Assembly (NCBI RefSeq): GCF_049445995.1
Contig: NZ_JBMSDZ010000004.1
Coordinates: 176,442-240,441 of the forward strand
Direction of reading: 5' to 3'
From: Dyella_A sp049445995
GTDB lineage: Bacteria; Pseudomonadota; Gammaproteobacteria; Xanthomonadales; Rhodanobacteraceae
Length of the DNA stretch: 64,000 nt
In this document: positions 19,664-27,887 of the stretch, piece after piece
Numbering within the stretch: position 1 is the stretch's first letter
Layout of the letters: every line of letters begins with the position of its first letter
The notes under the pieces: model-generated
Seen by the model: only the letters and a program-made list of their open reading frames with translations
Told to the model about the DNA's origin: nothing
Database searches by the model: none
Position numbers and translations under genes: made by a program

Positions 19664-19945
19664 TCAGTGGTAATCGACGATTTCCACGTCGTGGGCGTCG
19701 CCGTCGATCCATCGAAAACAGACGCGCCATTGGTTGTTGATACGAATGCTGTACTGGCCTTTGCGTTGACCTTTCAGGGCCTCCAGCAGATTGGCAGGAG
19801 GAACGCGCAGGTCATCCAGTGCGGATGCATTGGCCACCATGCGCAGCTTGCGGCGCGCCACGGACTGGATATGGGCAGGCAATCGCCGAGAAGGCGTTCC
19901 GAGCCAGATCTTTTCCGCTTCCTTGTCGGCAAAGTTCCTGATCAC
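19664..19945 (-). CDS. higB: HigB-family mRNA interferase toxin
   Basis: HigB is a RelE-fold ribosome-dependent RNase. The 93-aa protein shows the family markers MIRNFADKEAEKIWLG at the N terminus, GQYSIRINNQWRVCFRW (about 63-79) with the catalytic basic and aromatic residues, and the terminal DVEIVDYH. It is the first gene of the toxin-antitoxin pair. A perfect palindromic operator overlaps its promoter at 19955-19971. Confidence 0.93.
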   Translation of the reverse strand: MIRNFADKEAEKIWLGTPSRRLPAHIQSVARRKLRMVANASALDDLRVPPANLLEALKGQRKGQYSIRINNQWRVCFRWIDGDAHDVEIVDYH

Positions 19946-19951
19946 GGAGAA

Positions 19952-19980
19952 ACCATAACGCTACCCGTTATATGTCGCAA
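19952..19980 (-). promoter_or_regulatory. higBA promoter with overlapping HigA operator
   Basis: On the minus strand TTGCGA, a 17-nt spacer and TATGGT form a plausible promoter just upstream of higB. Within it, ATAACG-N5-CGTTAT is a perfect inverted repeat (19955-19971). The arrangement fits HigA autorepression. Confidence 0.65.
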
Positions 19981-20116
19981 GTCGTCATGCCTCGGCACGA
20001 ACCGGCGCCTTGCACTGATCGAGGCACTTCTTCCGTATGCCGAAGCCGCTCGATGTCGAGTGGCGCTCGCGTCGACAATGCGCCAACCTGTGCGCTTCCT
20101 CAGCGAGCCCACCGGC

Positions 20117-20545
20117 ATGACGACTCCCGCAGCTTTTCCCCACGCCGCGGTGCTGGCTCGCCTCGATGCCGGCGACTTCGTGGGCCTGCCGGCTGAATTT
20201 GTCGACACACCGCAGAAGCGCGAGGCGCTGCATGCGTTGCTGAAAGCGAGTCAGGCCGTGCATCGCGCAGGCGTCAGCACCATGCAGGTGGCCGATGCGC
20301 TGCGTCGCGATCAGAAGTTCGTTCGGCCGGGTGCGCCGTCGCCGCATCTGGTGCGATTGCGCCAGCAGCAGGCGGCGGCGCGGCAGGCGACGAATCAGGC
20401 GCGGCAGGGGTTTATCGTGGCGGTGGATGGATTGGTGCGGGTGTTTGCACTCACCGTGCCGGCACGGAAGAGACTGGAGGTGTTTGCTCAGGATTGGATC
20501 GGAGCGACCCTCCATCCGAAGCGGCCACGCGAGAGCGAACTCTGA
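20117..20545 (+). CDS. Hypothetical protein
   Basis: A 142-aa open frame beginning MTTPAAFPHAAVLARLDAGD, with normal high-GC codon usage and a coherent helical composition (QKREALHALLKASQAVHRAG, then RLRQQQAAARQATNQARQG). No signal peptide, membrane segment or recognised motif is present. It lies between higBA and a degraded nucleotidyltransferase locus. A 211-codon opposite-strand frame also exists but is Arg/His-rich and looks like a shadow. Moderate confidence that this is a real gene. Confidence 0.5.
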   Translation: MTTPAAFPHAAVLARLDAGDFVGLPAEFVDTPQKREALHALLKASQAVHRAGVSTMQVADALRRDQKFVRPGAPSPHLVRLRQQQAAARQATNQARQGFIVAVDGLVRVFALTVPARKRLEVFAQDWIGATLHPKRPRESEL

Positions 20546-20608
20546 TCCGAGATTTGCTTGCTCGCCCGCATCACGAAATCGCGGCACCTTGAGCAACGCA
20601 CCCCATCT

Positions 20609-20631
20609 GTAGGAGCGCACCCTGTGCGCGA
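20609..20631. repeat. REP family A, single arm
   Basis: One arm (core GGAGCGCACCCTGTGCGC) of the palindrome seen at 6818-6897 and 13530-13604, without its partner. It lies in the otherwise gene-free stretch 20546-20734. Confidence 0.8.
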
Positions 20632-20734
20632 CGCCCTATGCAGCGTCAGGTTCTCGCGGTTGGACAACAGGGTGTACTTCTGGCTGCCGACGTACGTGGT
20701 AAATCGACCGGCTTGATCGACTCGATGCTCGCGG

Positions 20735-20935
20735 TCACAGCAAACCTCCCCAGGAACTTGTTGTGACCACCCTCTCGGGCCACACCGGGCACAACGCCTC
20801 CACCGCTTCCATCAACTCCACCCAGTCGAAAAGGTCGCCTTTTGCTGGCAGCGAAGCCAACTCGACGTAGCCCCCGGCCAGCGGCTCGGCGACCCGGTCA
20901 GGAGGATTGGTCGGCAATGTGGGCGAGGATCTCAT
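20735..20935 (-). CDS. Small hypothetical protein next to a nucleotidyltransferase remnant
   Basis: A 66-aa frame beginning MRSSPTLPTNPPDRVAEPLA overlaps the end of the nucleotidyltransferase remnant by 38 nt. The segment GDLFDWVELMEAVEALCPVW reads like a conserved partner protein of such loci; the last 12 residues (VVTTSSWGGLL) look out of register. Whether it is expressed after loss of its neighbour is unclear. Confidence 0.4.
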   Translation of the reverse strand: MRSSPTLPTNPPDRVAEPLAGGYVELASLPAKGDLFDWVELMEAVEALCPVWPERVVTTSSWGGLL

Positions 20936-21262
20936 CGAGCCATTCCGTGCGATCGAACAAGGCGAAGTATTCGCGGACTTCGGGCATGTTGAGCTTCCCG
21001 CGCTGGGCTCGCAACAGCGCCCGGATGTCGTCGAGGTCGCGGGTGCGGGACGGGTTGTTGACCAGCGCTTGCAGCTTGAAGCCGATCAGGCCTTCGGCAC
21101 TGATCACGCGCAGCGATCCCAGGGCCGTGGAACGCTCCGCGGCGTCAGCGAGCAAACGCCGTGCGATGGGGCGATGCGCGTACAGCAAGTCCAGGCCTTC
21201 ATGTTCGGCCAAAACCTGGGCCAAAGGGTACTTCCAGGTGGCCGTATCTGGCAGGAAGTGAC
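20898..21262 (-). pseudogene. Nucleotidyltransferase (AbiEii-like) fragment, C-terminal part
   Basis: The frame ending at 20898 contains a coherent C-terminal portion (LAEHEGLDLLYAHRPIARRL, SLRVISAEGLIGFKLQALVN, and DLDDIRALLRAQRGKLNMPE) typical of the minor nucleotidyltransferase/AbiEii family. Upstream of about 21262 the frame turns into unrelated sequence abutting the next gene. The N-terminal domain with the GS and DxD motifs is absent, so this is a truncated remnant. Confidence 0.6.
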
Positions 21263-21333
21263 TTGGTGGGCAGCGCCGCGATCGCACCCATGGCGTTCGG
21301 ACGGGAAGACGGAAAGAGGAAGTCGTCGCGCGA

Positions 21334-21779
21334 TCAGCCCAACTTCCGCCGCAACAGCTCCGCCCCCTGCGACGCTCCAAGACACGCCAGCAACGCCAAC
21401 ACCCACGGATTGCCAGCCACCGACCACGCGGCCGGATCGGCGCTGAACCAGCTGCCGCCTTCGAGCACGGCGAAAACGAGGCCGGCGATGACGAGGGCGG
21501 CCAGCAGCAGGCAGGTGAGCTGTTTCTCGAAGCCGGTTTCCGGGGCGATGGCGGCGGTGGGTACGGGGCCGGCTTTGGTGGCGAGCTGGTCGGCGAAGTC
21601 GGCGGGCAGGCCTATGGCATCGTCGGCGCGCAGGGCGGCGTCGATCTGGCGGTAGGCGCGGGTGCGGGCGTCGTCGGCGGCCGGCTCGCCGGTGCGGGCG
21701 GCGTGCACGGCGCGTTCCTGTGCCTGCCACTCGCGCTCGGCGGCGGGGTGGCGGAAGAAATCGATGTCGCGATGCTTGC

Positions 21780-21783
<4 letters not shown>
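21334..21783 (-). CDS. Putative membrane anti-sigma factor
   Basis: A 149-aa protein with a hydrophilic cytoplasmic N-terminal half (MSKHRDIDFFRHPAAEREWQ onward) and two hydrophobic segments (about 89-108 and 126-142). It overlaps the upstream ECF sigma gene by 4 nt (ATGA). That coupling and the topology suggest an anti-sigma factor or a dedicated membrane regulator of the sigma factor, but no zinc anti-sigma motif (HxxxCxxC) is present. Function is by context only. Confidence 0.7.
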
Positions 21784-22349
<566 letters not shown>

Positions 22350-22409
22350 CGGGGGCGAGCTTCCATCGGCTGATGGATACGCGCATGTGCCGGACGGTTG
22401 CATCTGTGT

Positions 22410-22538
22410 CGTCATTCCCGCGAAAGCGGGAGGAGCCTTTCAACGGCGTATGCCGGTCATCCATGTGGCTCGCCGCCAAGATCAAAGTGGATGACCAGAC
22501 GTTCGTCTGTTGAAAGCCCCGCTTTCGCGGGAATGACG
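22410..22538. repeat. Composite palindromic element, copy 1 (REP arms plus conserved core)
   Basis: Outer REP-type arms (GTCATTCCCGCGAAAGCGGG at 22411-22430 and the inverse at 22519-22537) flank a 90-nt centre that is itself quasi-palindromic. The segment 22488-22504, read on the minus strand as GAACGTCTGGTCATCCA, recurs at 25270-25286 with matching flanks. The gene-free stretch 22350-22703 holds this element and the ribosome site AAAGGAG of the next gene. Confidence 0.8.
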
Positions 22539-22703
22539 GCAGCCCGAGACCCCGCGCGAGTGTGGTGTTTCGGGGGCTTTCGCGGGCTCGTCCGGGGCGA
22601 ACGGTGAGGGTGCGATGGCCTGCGGGGCCGGCAGTCGACCGATGCAACCGCCGCCGCGGTGCCCGTATCCATGGCCCCGTCACCCAACCCAAAGGAGCAC
22701 CCC

Positions 22704-23030
22704 ATGATCGACGGCAACCTGGTTCCCATTGCCCTGTTCCTGTGCATCACCTACGCGATCAAGGCAGTGGTCGATGCGCGCTTCCGCCAGAAGATGGTCG
22801 GCGCCGGGGGCTCGGAAGAGCTGATTCGCTCGATCCTGCAGGGGGAGGAGGTGCGCCGCCGCCACGCCTCGCTGCGCTGGGGCATCATCCTGGTGGCGCT
22901 GGCCGGCGGCTTTGCGCTGATCCAGCAGTCCAACTGGCACGAGCTGACCCCCGGCATGATCGCCGTGCTCGCCGGCGCCACCGGCCTGGGCAACCTGGTG
23001 TACTTCGCGGTCGCCCGCAAGATCGGCTGA
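22704..23030 (+). CDS. Small membrane protein, unknown function
   Basis: A 108-aa protein, MIDGNLVPIALFLCITYAIK onward, with three hydrophobic segments (about 5-22, 58-76 and 82-104) separated by a charged loop (RQKMVGAGGSEELIRSILQG). It looks like the small inner-membrane proteins often found beside ECF sigma factors. AAAGGAG lies six nt before the ATG. It is divergent from the ECF operon, making it a candidate target, but this is inference. Confidence 0.8.
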   Translation: MIDGNLVPIALFLCITYAIKAVVDARFRQKMVGAGGSEELIRSILQGEEVRRRHASLRWGIILVALAGGFALIQQSNWHELTPGMIAVLAGATGLGNLVYFAVARKIG

Positions 23031-23134
23031 TTGCCGCCTGCGGCGACGTCCTCTGGCTCGCGGCGCAGCTCTGGTGCGCGCTCTGGTGCGGCCAGGCTCT
23101 CCTGCGCCGTGCGGCGGCGGATTATCATCGATGG

Positions 23135-23677
23135 ATGCACGCAAACGAACTCGCTTTCCGGGCGGCCACCGCCGCCGACATTCCCGCCGTGGTGGCGCTG
23201 GTCGAATCGGCCTACCGCGGTGAATCCGGCCTGCGCGGCTGGACCACCGAATCGAACCTGCTCGACGGCCAGCGCACCGACGCGCAGGACGTGGGCGAGG
23301 CGATCGAGCGCCCCGACAGCCTGGTGCTGCTGGCCGAGCACGAGGGCGCGCTGGTCGCCTGCTGCCACCTGGAAAAGCAGGACGGCGCGGCGTACTTCGG
23401 CATGTTCGCGGTGGATCCCTCACGTCAGACCGGCGGCGTCGGCAAACAGGTGATCGCGCACGCCGAGCAGCTGGCGCGCACGCGCTGGGGCGTGGATCGC
23501 ATGCGCATGACGGTGATCGTGCAGCGCGAGGAGCTGATCGCCTTCTACCAGCGCCGCGGCTACGCGCGCACCGGGCAGATCAATCCGTTCCCGTACGGCG
23601 ACGCGCGCTTCGGCATCCCGCGCCGCGACGACCTGCGTTTCGAGGTGCTGGAAAAGCCGCTTGGCGAGTTGGCATGA
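23135..23677 (+). CDS. GNAT-family N-acetyltransferase
   Basis: A 180-aa single-domain GNAT protein (LAFRAATAADIPAVVALVES at the start). The acetyl-CoA-binding motif A is VDPSRQTGGVGKQVIAHAEQ (Q/RxxGxG/A type) and motif B is ELIAFYQRRGYARTGQ. The acceptor substrate is unknown. The ATG at 23135 gives the standard N terminus; an overlapping ATG at 23131 is out of frame. Its stop overlaps the Rieske gene by 4 nt. Confidence 0.9.
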   Translation: MHANELAFRAATAADIPAVVALVESAYRGESGLRGWTTESNLLDGQRTDAQDVGEAIERPDSLVLLAEHEGALVACCHLEKQDGAAYFGMFAVDPSRQTGGVGKQVIAHAEQLARTRWGVDRMRMTVIVQREELIAFYQRRGYARTGQINPFPYGDARFGIPRRDDLRFEVLEKPLGELA

Positions 23678-23997
23678 GCGCGTCGCCGGGCTGGGTGAAG
23701 GTGGGCACGCGCAGCGAGATCCTGCCGGGCGAATACAAGGTGGTGTGGGACGGCGACACCGCCATCGCCGTCTACAACATCGACGGCACGCTCTATGCGG
23801 TGGAAGACGTGTGCACCCACGACGGCGCCGAACTGGCCGGCGGCGAGGTGCACGGCTTCGAGGTGGAGTGCGTGCGCCACGGCGCGCGCTTCGACCTGCG
23901 CACCGGCGCGGTCACCTGCCCGCCGGCGTACGAGCCGATCGCCTGCTTTCCGGTGAGGGAAGAGGGCGGGTTGATCTTCACCCGCGACGATCGATAA
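23674..23997 (+). CDS. Rieske-type [2Fe-2S] ferredoxin
   Basis: A 107-aa soluble Rieske protein resembling ferredoxin subunits of non-heme iron dioxygenases and NirD. Cluster ligands are visible as Cys47-Thr-His49 and Cys66-x2-His69 (CxH-x16-CxxH). No dioxygenase large subunit is nearby, so it is an orphan electron carrier. It is coupled (ATGA) to the upstream acetyltransferase. Confidence 0.92.
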   Translation: MSASPGWVKVGTRSEILPGEYKVVWDGDTAIAVYNIDGTLYAVEDVCTHDGAELAGGEVHGFEVECVRHGARFDLRTGAVTCPPAYEPIACFPVREEGGLIFTRDDR

Positions 23998-24217
23998 GGC
24001 GCAGCTCCCATCTCCGTTCGCCTCGGATCGCGTTCGCGCTGAGCGTAGGCGCAAAGCGCCGGAGTCGAAGCGCCTCGCGCGCTGCCTCGCCCCGCCTTGC
24101 TGGCGCAAGCGAGGCCAGCACAGGTGGCATCTGGGGGAGCAGGGCGCGTTGGCCATCGGCTGCCGAACAACCACCCGGCTACATTGCGCGCGGCATCGCG
24201 ATGGGGAGAAAGTCGCC
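23998..24217. other. Intergenic sequence with a probable dispersed repeat
   Basis: The segment around 24018-24075 (GCGCTGAGCGTAGGCGCAAA followed by GGAGTCGAAGCGC) resembles a dispersed extragenic repeat I associate with related genomes. No gene is seen before the small disrupted frame at 24218. Confidence 0.35.
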
Positions 24218-24393
24218 ATGACCCAGCGGGTCGCTCGCGCGGGATCGTCTTCGCGCTGTTGTTCGTGCTGTACCAGTCGGCCGAAGGTGTGGGTGGGCGC
24301 TGGCTGCACAGCTTCGCGGTGCACCTGCTGCTGGTGGTGCTGCTGTTCGGCGTGCCGGCATCGCGCCGGCCCGCCGCTACGGATGCCAGATGA
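24218..24393 (+). pseudogene. Disrupted start of a membrane protein gene
   Basis: GGGGAGAAAG precedes an ATG at 24218 that reads MTQRVAR, then the frame shifts. In the adjacent frame the sequence continues GIVFALLFVLYQSAEGVGGR and a second hydrophobic stretch LLLVVLLFGVP to a stop at 24393. Removing the duplicated CG in CGCGCGGG near 24237 would join the two. The result resembles the first one to two helices of a CPBP-type membrane protein, cut off where mipA begins. Low confidence. Confidence 0.35.
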
Positions 24394-25150
24394 AGGCCAG
24401 CGATTCGGACCACTGGTTGGCGGTGCCGAACTGCTGCACCAGCGGACTGTTCCCCGCACCGCCGAGCAGGCGGCCGTAGACCAGCGCCAGCGCCACGCCG
24501 GTGTGGCGGCTGGTGGGCACGAACAGGTCGTACTCCAGCGACGCCATCTCGCTGCCGCCGGACGGATGCCAGGGCGTCACGCCCAGTGCCGTGGCCGATG
24601 CGGGGCCGATGCCGAAGAAGCGGCGCATCGCCGGGCCGTTCATCATCGCCCAGCGCAGCGTGGCGGCTTGCTCCACCGGGCCCAGTGCGGGCAGGTCGGT
24701 GTCGGCGTAGAGGTTGAGGTAGGCGCCCGCGCCCTCGGTGTCGTGGCTGAGGTTGGCGCCCACGTCCAGCGCCTTGCCGATCTGCCATTCGAGGTAACCG
24801 CCAAGATTCAGCCGAGGCGACAGGGTGGGTACCTTGCCGCCCAGCGTGCCCAGTTCGGTGCGCTCACGGCCCCACTGATAGGCGCCATAAAGCCCGCCGC
24901 GCAGGGCCGGCCCGTGCAGGAACTCCAGTTCCAGCCCGTTCAGCGTGGAAAAGCTGCCGACGCCCGGCAGTTCCAGGTCGATGTAGGGCACGGGATCCTC
25001 GCGACTGCTGCGTGCGCCGGCCCACGCCGGCATGCGCTGCACGCCGGCGCCGACGGCGAGTACGGTGCTGTCGGCAGCGGCGCCGGTCAGCGGCCAGAGG
25101 GTGGGCAGGGTGCACGCCAGCAGGAGGATGAAACGGGAATGTCGAGGCAT
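24377..25150 (-). CDS. MipA/OmpV-family outer membrane protein
   Basis: A 257-aa outer-membrane beta-barrel of the MipA/OmpV family: a Sec signal peptide (RFILLLACTLPTLWPLTGAA) followed by alternating beta-strand pattern, with the family features VGAGVQRMPAWAGA near the start and the terminal strand WSESLAFIWHP. MipA-type proteins are proposed scaffolds or porins for the cell envelope. The start at 25150 is chosen for the signal peptide; the frame is open further upstream. The 3' end overlaps the disrupted plus-strand frame. Confidence 0.87.
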   Translation of the reverse strand: MPRHSRFILLLACTLPTLWPLTGAAADSTVLAVGAGVQRMPAWAGARSSREDPVPYIDLELPGVGSFSTLNGLELEFLHGPALRGGLYGAYQWGRERTELGTLGGKVPTLSPRLNLGGYLEWQIGKALDVGANLSHDTEGAGAYLNLYADTDLPALGPVEQAATLRWAMMNGPAMRRFFGIGPASATALGVTPWHPSGGSEMASLEYDLFVPTSRHTGVALALVYGRLLGGAGNSPLVQQFGTANQWSESLAFIWHP

Positions 25151-25232
25151 GGGCAGTCGGGGGTTGTGGAGGTGATCCGGACGCCCATCGGTACGGCAGG
25201 AGCGTGGCGACGAACCCGGAAACACCTCAAGT

Positions 25233-25385
25233 CGGCGTCGTTCCCGCGCACGCGGGGCTTTCAACAAACGAACGTCTGGTCATCCATTTTGATCTTTGGA
25301 CTCAGCAGCCTGGATGGCCAGGCTTACTTCGGTTGCAATCCCCGCCTGACAGCCTTGCGGCCGTTGAAAATCGCGGGAATGACGA
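25233..25385. repeat. Composite palindromic element, copy 2
   Basis: Degenerate REP arms (CGTTCCCGCGCACGCGGGGC at 25238-25257 and GCGGGAATGACG near 25373-25384) flank an inner segment. From GGGGCTTTCAACA through GAACGTCTGGTCATCCA to TTTGATCTT, it matches the inverse of the element at 22410-22538 nearly base for base. This accounts for most of the gene-free stretch 25151-25456. Confidence 0.75.
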
Positions 25386-25456
25386 GGAAAAACAGCCATC
25401 CCGGATTCGCAAGAAAGGGAAAGGGCATGGAAAGACTGGCGGCCTAGCCTTTCGCC

Positions 25457-26353
25457 ATGCCTACGAATGCCTCAACGCCCGACACCGCCTTCCGGTGGAC
25501 CATCCTGTGTGATTTCGACGGCACCATCGCCGTCGAGGACGTGATCGACTCGCTGCTCGACCGCTACGGCCGCTCCGGCTGGGAAGCGCTGGAGCGGGAC
25601 TGGCGCGCCGGCCGCATCGGTTCGCGCGAGTGCATGAGCGGCCAGGTGGCCCTGCTCGACATGAGCCGTGAGCAGCTCGATGCCCACCTCGCCACGCTGT
25701 GGATCGACCACGCCTTCCCCGGCTTCGTGGCCAGGGCCCGTGCGCTGGGCGTGCCGATCCGGGTGGTCAGCGACGGGCTCGACTACGCCATCCACAAGAT
25801 CCTCGGCCGCTATGGCCTGGACGACCTGCCGCTGGCCGCCAACCGCCTGTCGCCGGCCACGCCGCCGCAGCGCTGGCAGCTCGCATCGCCGTTCCAGGCC
25901 GAAGGCTGCGCCAGCGGCACCTGCAAGTGCGCCTGTGTCGAACGCGCCCGCGCTGGCGGGGCAACCCGCACGCTGCTGATCGGCGACGGCGCCTCGGATT
26001 TCTGCGCCGCCGACCGCGTCGATTTCGTCTTCGCCAAGCACCGCCTCATCGAGCACTGCCGCGCCGCCGGCATCCCCTACGTGCCGATCACCGGCTTCGA
26101 GGACGCGCTGGAATTCCTGCCCAAGCTGCTCGACGGCAGCCTGCTGGAGGCCGAGCAGGCTAGGCCAACCGATTCCGGAAACGTCGAAGAACCCTCAAGC
26201 CTCCGTCATTCCGGCGAAAGCCGGAATCCAGCGTCTTTGCATTTCGCCGACAAGTCGCTGGATCCCGGCTTGACCAGCCATTCGGCTGTTAAGAGCCGCC
26301 GGGATGACGAACCCGCAGTAGGGCTGTTCAAGGTTTCCCCCACATCTCTCTGA
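25457..26353 (+). CDS. HAD-superfamily (MtnX/SerB-like) phosphatase with a REP-derived tail
   Basis: A HAD subfamily IB phosphatase. Motif I CDFDGTI holds the nucleophile Asp19 and general acid Asp21, motif II is VVSDGLDYAI, and motif IV is IGDGASDFCAA. A Cys-rich loop CASGTCKCAC (about 156-165) is typical of MtnX-like members. The recognisable domain ends near residue 235. The last ~55 residues (SLRHSGESRNPASLHFAD and on) are the translation of a REP element at 26203-26310, so the original stop seems lost. It is the first gene of the plus-strand aminotransferase-ACP-ketosynthase cluster and may dephosphorylate a pathway intermediate. Confidence 0.85.
   Translation: MPTNASTPDTAFRWTILCDFDGTIAVEDVIDSLLDRYGRSGWEALERDWRAGRIGSRECMSGQVALLDMSREQLDAHLATLWIDHAFPGFVARARALGVPIRVVSDGLDYAIHKILGRYGLDDLPLAANRLSPATPPQRWQLASPFQAEGCASGTCKCACVERARAGGATRTLLIGDGASDFCAADRVDFVFAKHRLIEHCRAAGIPYVPITGFEDALEFLPKLLDGSLLEAEQARPTDSGNVEEPSSLRHSGESRNPASLHFADKSLDPGLTSHSAVKSRRDDEPAVGLFKVSPTSL
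26203..26310. repeat. REP family B element inside the HAD gene 3' end
   Basis: Inverted arms GTCATTCCGGCGAAAGCCGG (26204-26223) and a second hairpin ending CGCCGGGATGACG (26297-26309), the latter interrupted by an extra small hairpin GGCTTGACCAGCC...GGCTGTTAAGAGCC. It is read through by the HAD phosphatase frame. Confidence 0.85.
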
Positions 26354-26371
26354 CCCGTTTCGGACATCCCC

Positions 26372-27778
26372 ATGAACGTCTTTGACAAGAACACCGCCGT
26401 GATGATCGACGACGCGCAGCTGCTCGCCGACGAGGCCAGGTACAGCTCCTTCGGCGACACCGTGCACTACGTCGATCCGCCGAAGATCTTCCGCAGTTGC
26501 GAAGGCAGCTACATGGTCGACACCGCGGGCACGCCGTTCCTCGACCTGCAGATGTGGTACTCGGCGGTGAACTTCGGCTACGCCAACCCGCGCCTCAACA
26601 ACGTACTGAAGAACCAGATCGACCTGCTGCCGCAGGTGGCCAGCCAGTACCTGCACCAGACCCGCATCGAGCTGGCCAAGACGATTGCGCTCGACGCGAA
26701 GAAGAAGTTCGGCCTCGACGGCCGCGTGCACTTCAACGTGGGCGGTGCGCAGGCGATCGAGGATTCGCTCAAGCTGGTGCGCAACTTCAAGAACGGCAAG
26801 AGCCTGATGTTCGCCTTCGAGGGCGGCTACCACGGCCGCACGCTGGGCGCCTCGGCGATCACCTCCAGCTACCGCTACCGCCGCCGCTTCGGCCACTTCG
26901 GCGAGCGCGCGATGTTCCTGCCGTTCCCGTATCCGTTCCGCCGCCCCAAGGGCATGACCGCCGAGGAGTATTCGGACAACTGCGTGAACCAGTTCGCGCG
27001 CCTGTTCGAGACCGAATACAACGGCGTGTGGGACCCCAAGACCAGCCAGTGCGAGTACGCCGCGTTCTACGTCGAGCCGATCCAGGGCACCGGCGGCTAC
27101 GTCGTGCCGCCGATGGGCTTCTTCAAGGGCCTCAAGAAGGTGCTCGACCAGTACGGCATCCTGATGGTGGTCGACGAGATCCAGATGGGTTTCTGGCGCA
27201 CCGGCAAGCTCTGGTCGATCGAGCACTTCGGCGTGACGCCGGACGTGGTGGTGTTCGGCAAGGCGCTCACCAACGGCCTGAACCCGCTGTCGGGCCTGTG
27301 GGCGCGCGAGGAGATGATCAACCCGACCATCTTCCCGCCGGGCTCCACCCATTCCACCTTCAACTCCAACCCGCTGGGCACCTCGCTGGGCCTGGAAGTG
27401 ATGAAGATGGGCTACGAGCTGGACTACGAGACCTCGGTGCCTAGGAAGGGCGTGCACTTCCTGGAGGGCCTGCGCGACCTGCAGAAGAAGCACAAGGAGA
27501 TCGGCGACGTCGACGGCCTGGGGCTGGCGCTGCGCGCCGAGATCTGCACCGAGGACGGCTTCACCCCGAACAAGGCGCTGCTCGACCGCATGGTCGACAT
27601 CGGCCTGGCCGGCGACCTGGAGCACAACGGCAAGAAGATCGGCCTCGTGCTCGACGTCGGCGGCTGGTACAAGAACGTCATCACCTTCGCCCCCTCGCTG
27701 GAAATCACCCACGAGGAGATCGACCTGGCCATCGCGCTGCTCGACCAGCTGCTCACCAAGGCCAAGCGCACGGCGTAA
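26372..27778 (+). CDS. PLP-dependent class III aminotransferase
   Basis: A 468-aa fold-type I aminotransferase of the ornithine/diaminobutyrate class. Cofactor residues are GGYHGRTLGASA, VVDEIQMGFWRTG (Asp268), and the Schiff-base lysine in VVVFGKALTNGLNPLSG (Lys297). The EPIQGTGGYVVPP segment is typical of omega- or gamma-amino group transfer. It starts 18 nt after the HAD gene and is followed by a REP and then the ACP gene. It probably makes or consumes the amine-bearing building block of this cluster; the substrate is unknown. Confidence 0.93.
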   Translation: MNVFDKNTAVMIDDAQLLADEARYSSFGDTVHYVDPPKIFRSCEGSYMVDTAGTPFLDLQMWYSAVNFGYANPRLNNVLKNQIDLLPQVASQYLHQTRIELAKTIALDAKKKFGLDGRVHFNVGGAQAIEDSLKLVRNFKNGKSLMFAFEGGYHGRTLGASAITSSYRYRRRFGHFGERAMFLPFPYPFRRPKGMTAEEYSDNCVNQFARLFETEYNGVWDPKTSQCEYAAFYVEPIQGTGGYVVPPMGFFKGLKKVLDQYGILMVVDEIQMGFWRTGKLWSIEHFGVTPDVVVFGKALTNGLNPLSGLWAREEMINPTIFPPGSTHSTFNSNPLGTSLGLEVMKMGYELDYETSVPRKGVHFLEGLRDLQKKHKEIGDVDGLGLALRAEICTEDGFTPNKALLDRMVDIGLAGDLEHNGKKIGLVLDVGGWYKNVITFAPSLEITHEEIDLAIALLDQLLTKAKRTA

Positions 27779-27819
27779 GGTGGTGCGACAAGTCTTTAGA
27801 AGCGAACCGTGTCCCATGG

Positions 27820-27849
27820 CCGTCATTCCCGCTTGCGCGGGAATGACGG
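27820..27849. repeat. REP family B single hairpin inside the operon
   Basis: A near-perfect palindrome (CGTCATTCCCGC, 4-nt centre, GCGGGAATGACG) between the aminotransferase and ACP genes. It would form a hairpin in the operon mRNA. Confidence 0.85.
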
Positions 27850-27887
27850 CTCGAAGACACACCCATCCCAAGCGAACGGACCCGACC

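Noticed and set aside
19985..20620. A 211-codon minus-strand ORF opposite the hypothetical gene at 20117
   Set aside because: Arg/His-rich with no domain and overlapping the higBA promoter region; the plus-strand frame looks more protein-like.
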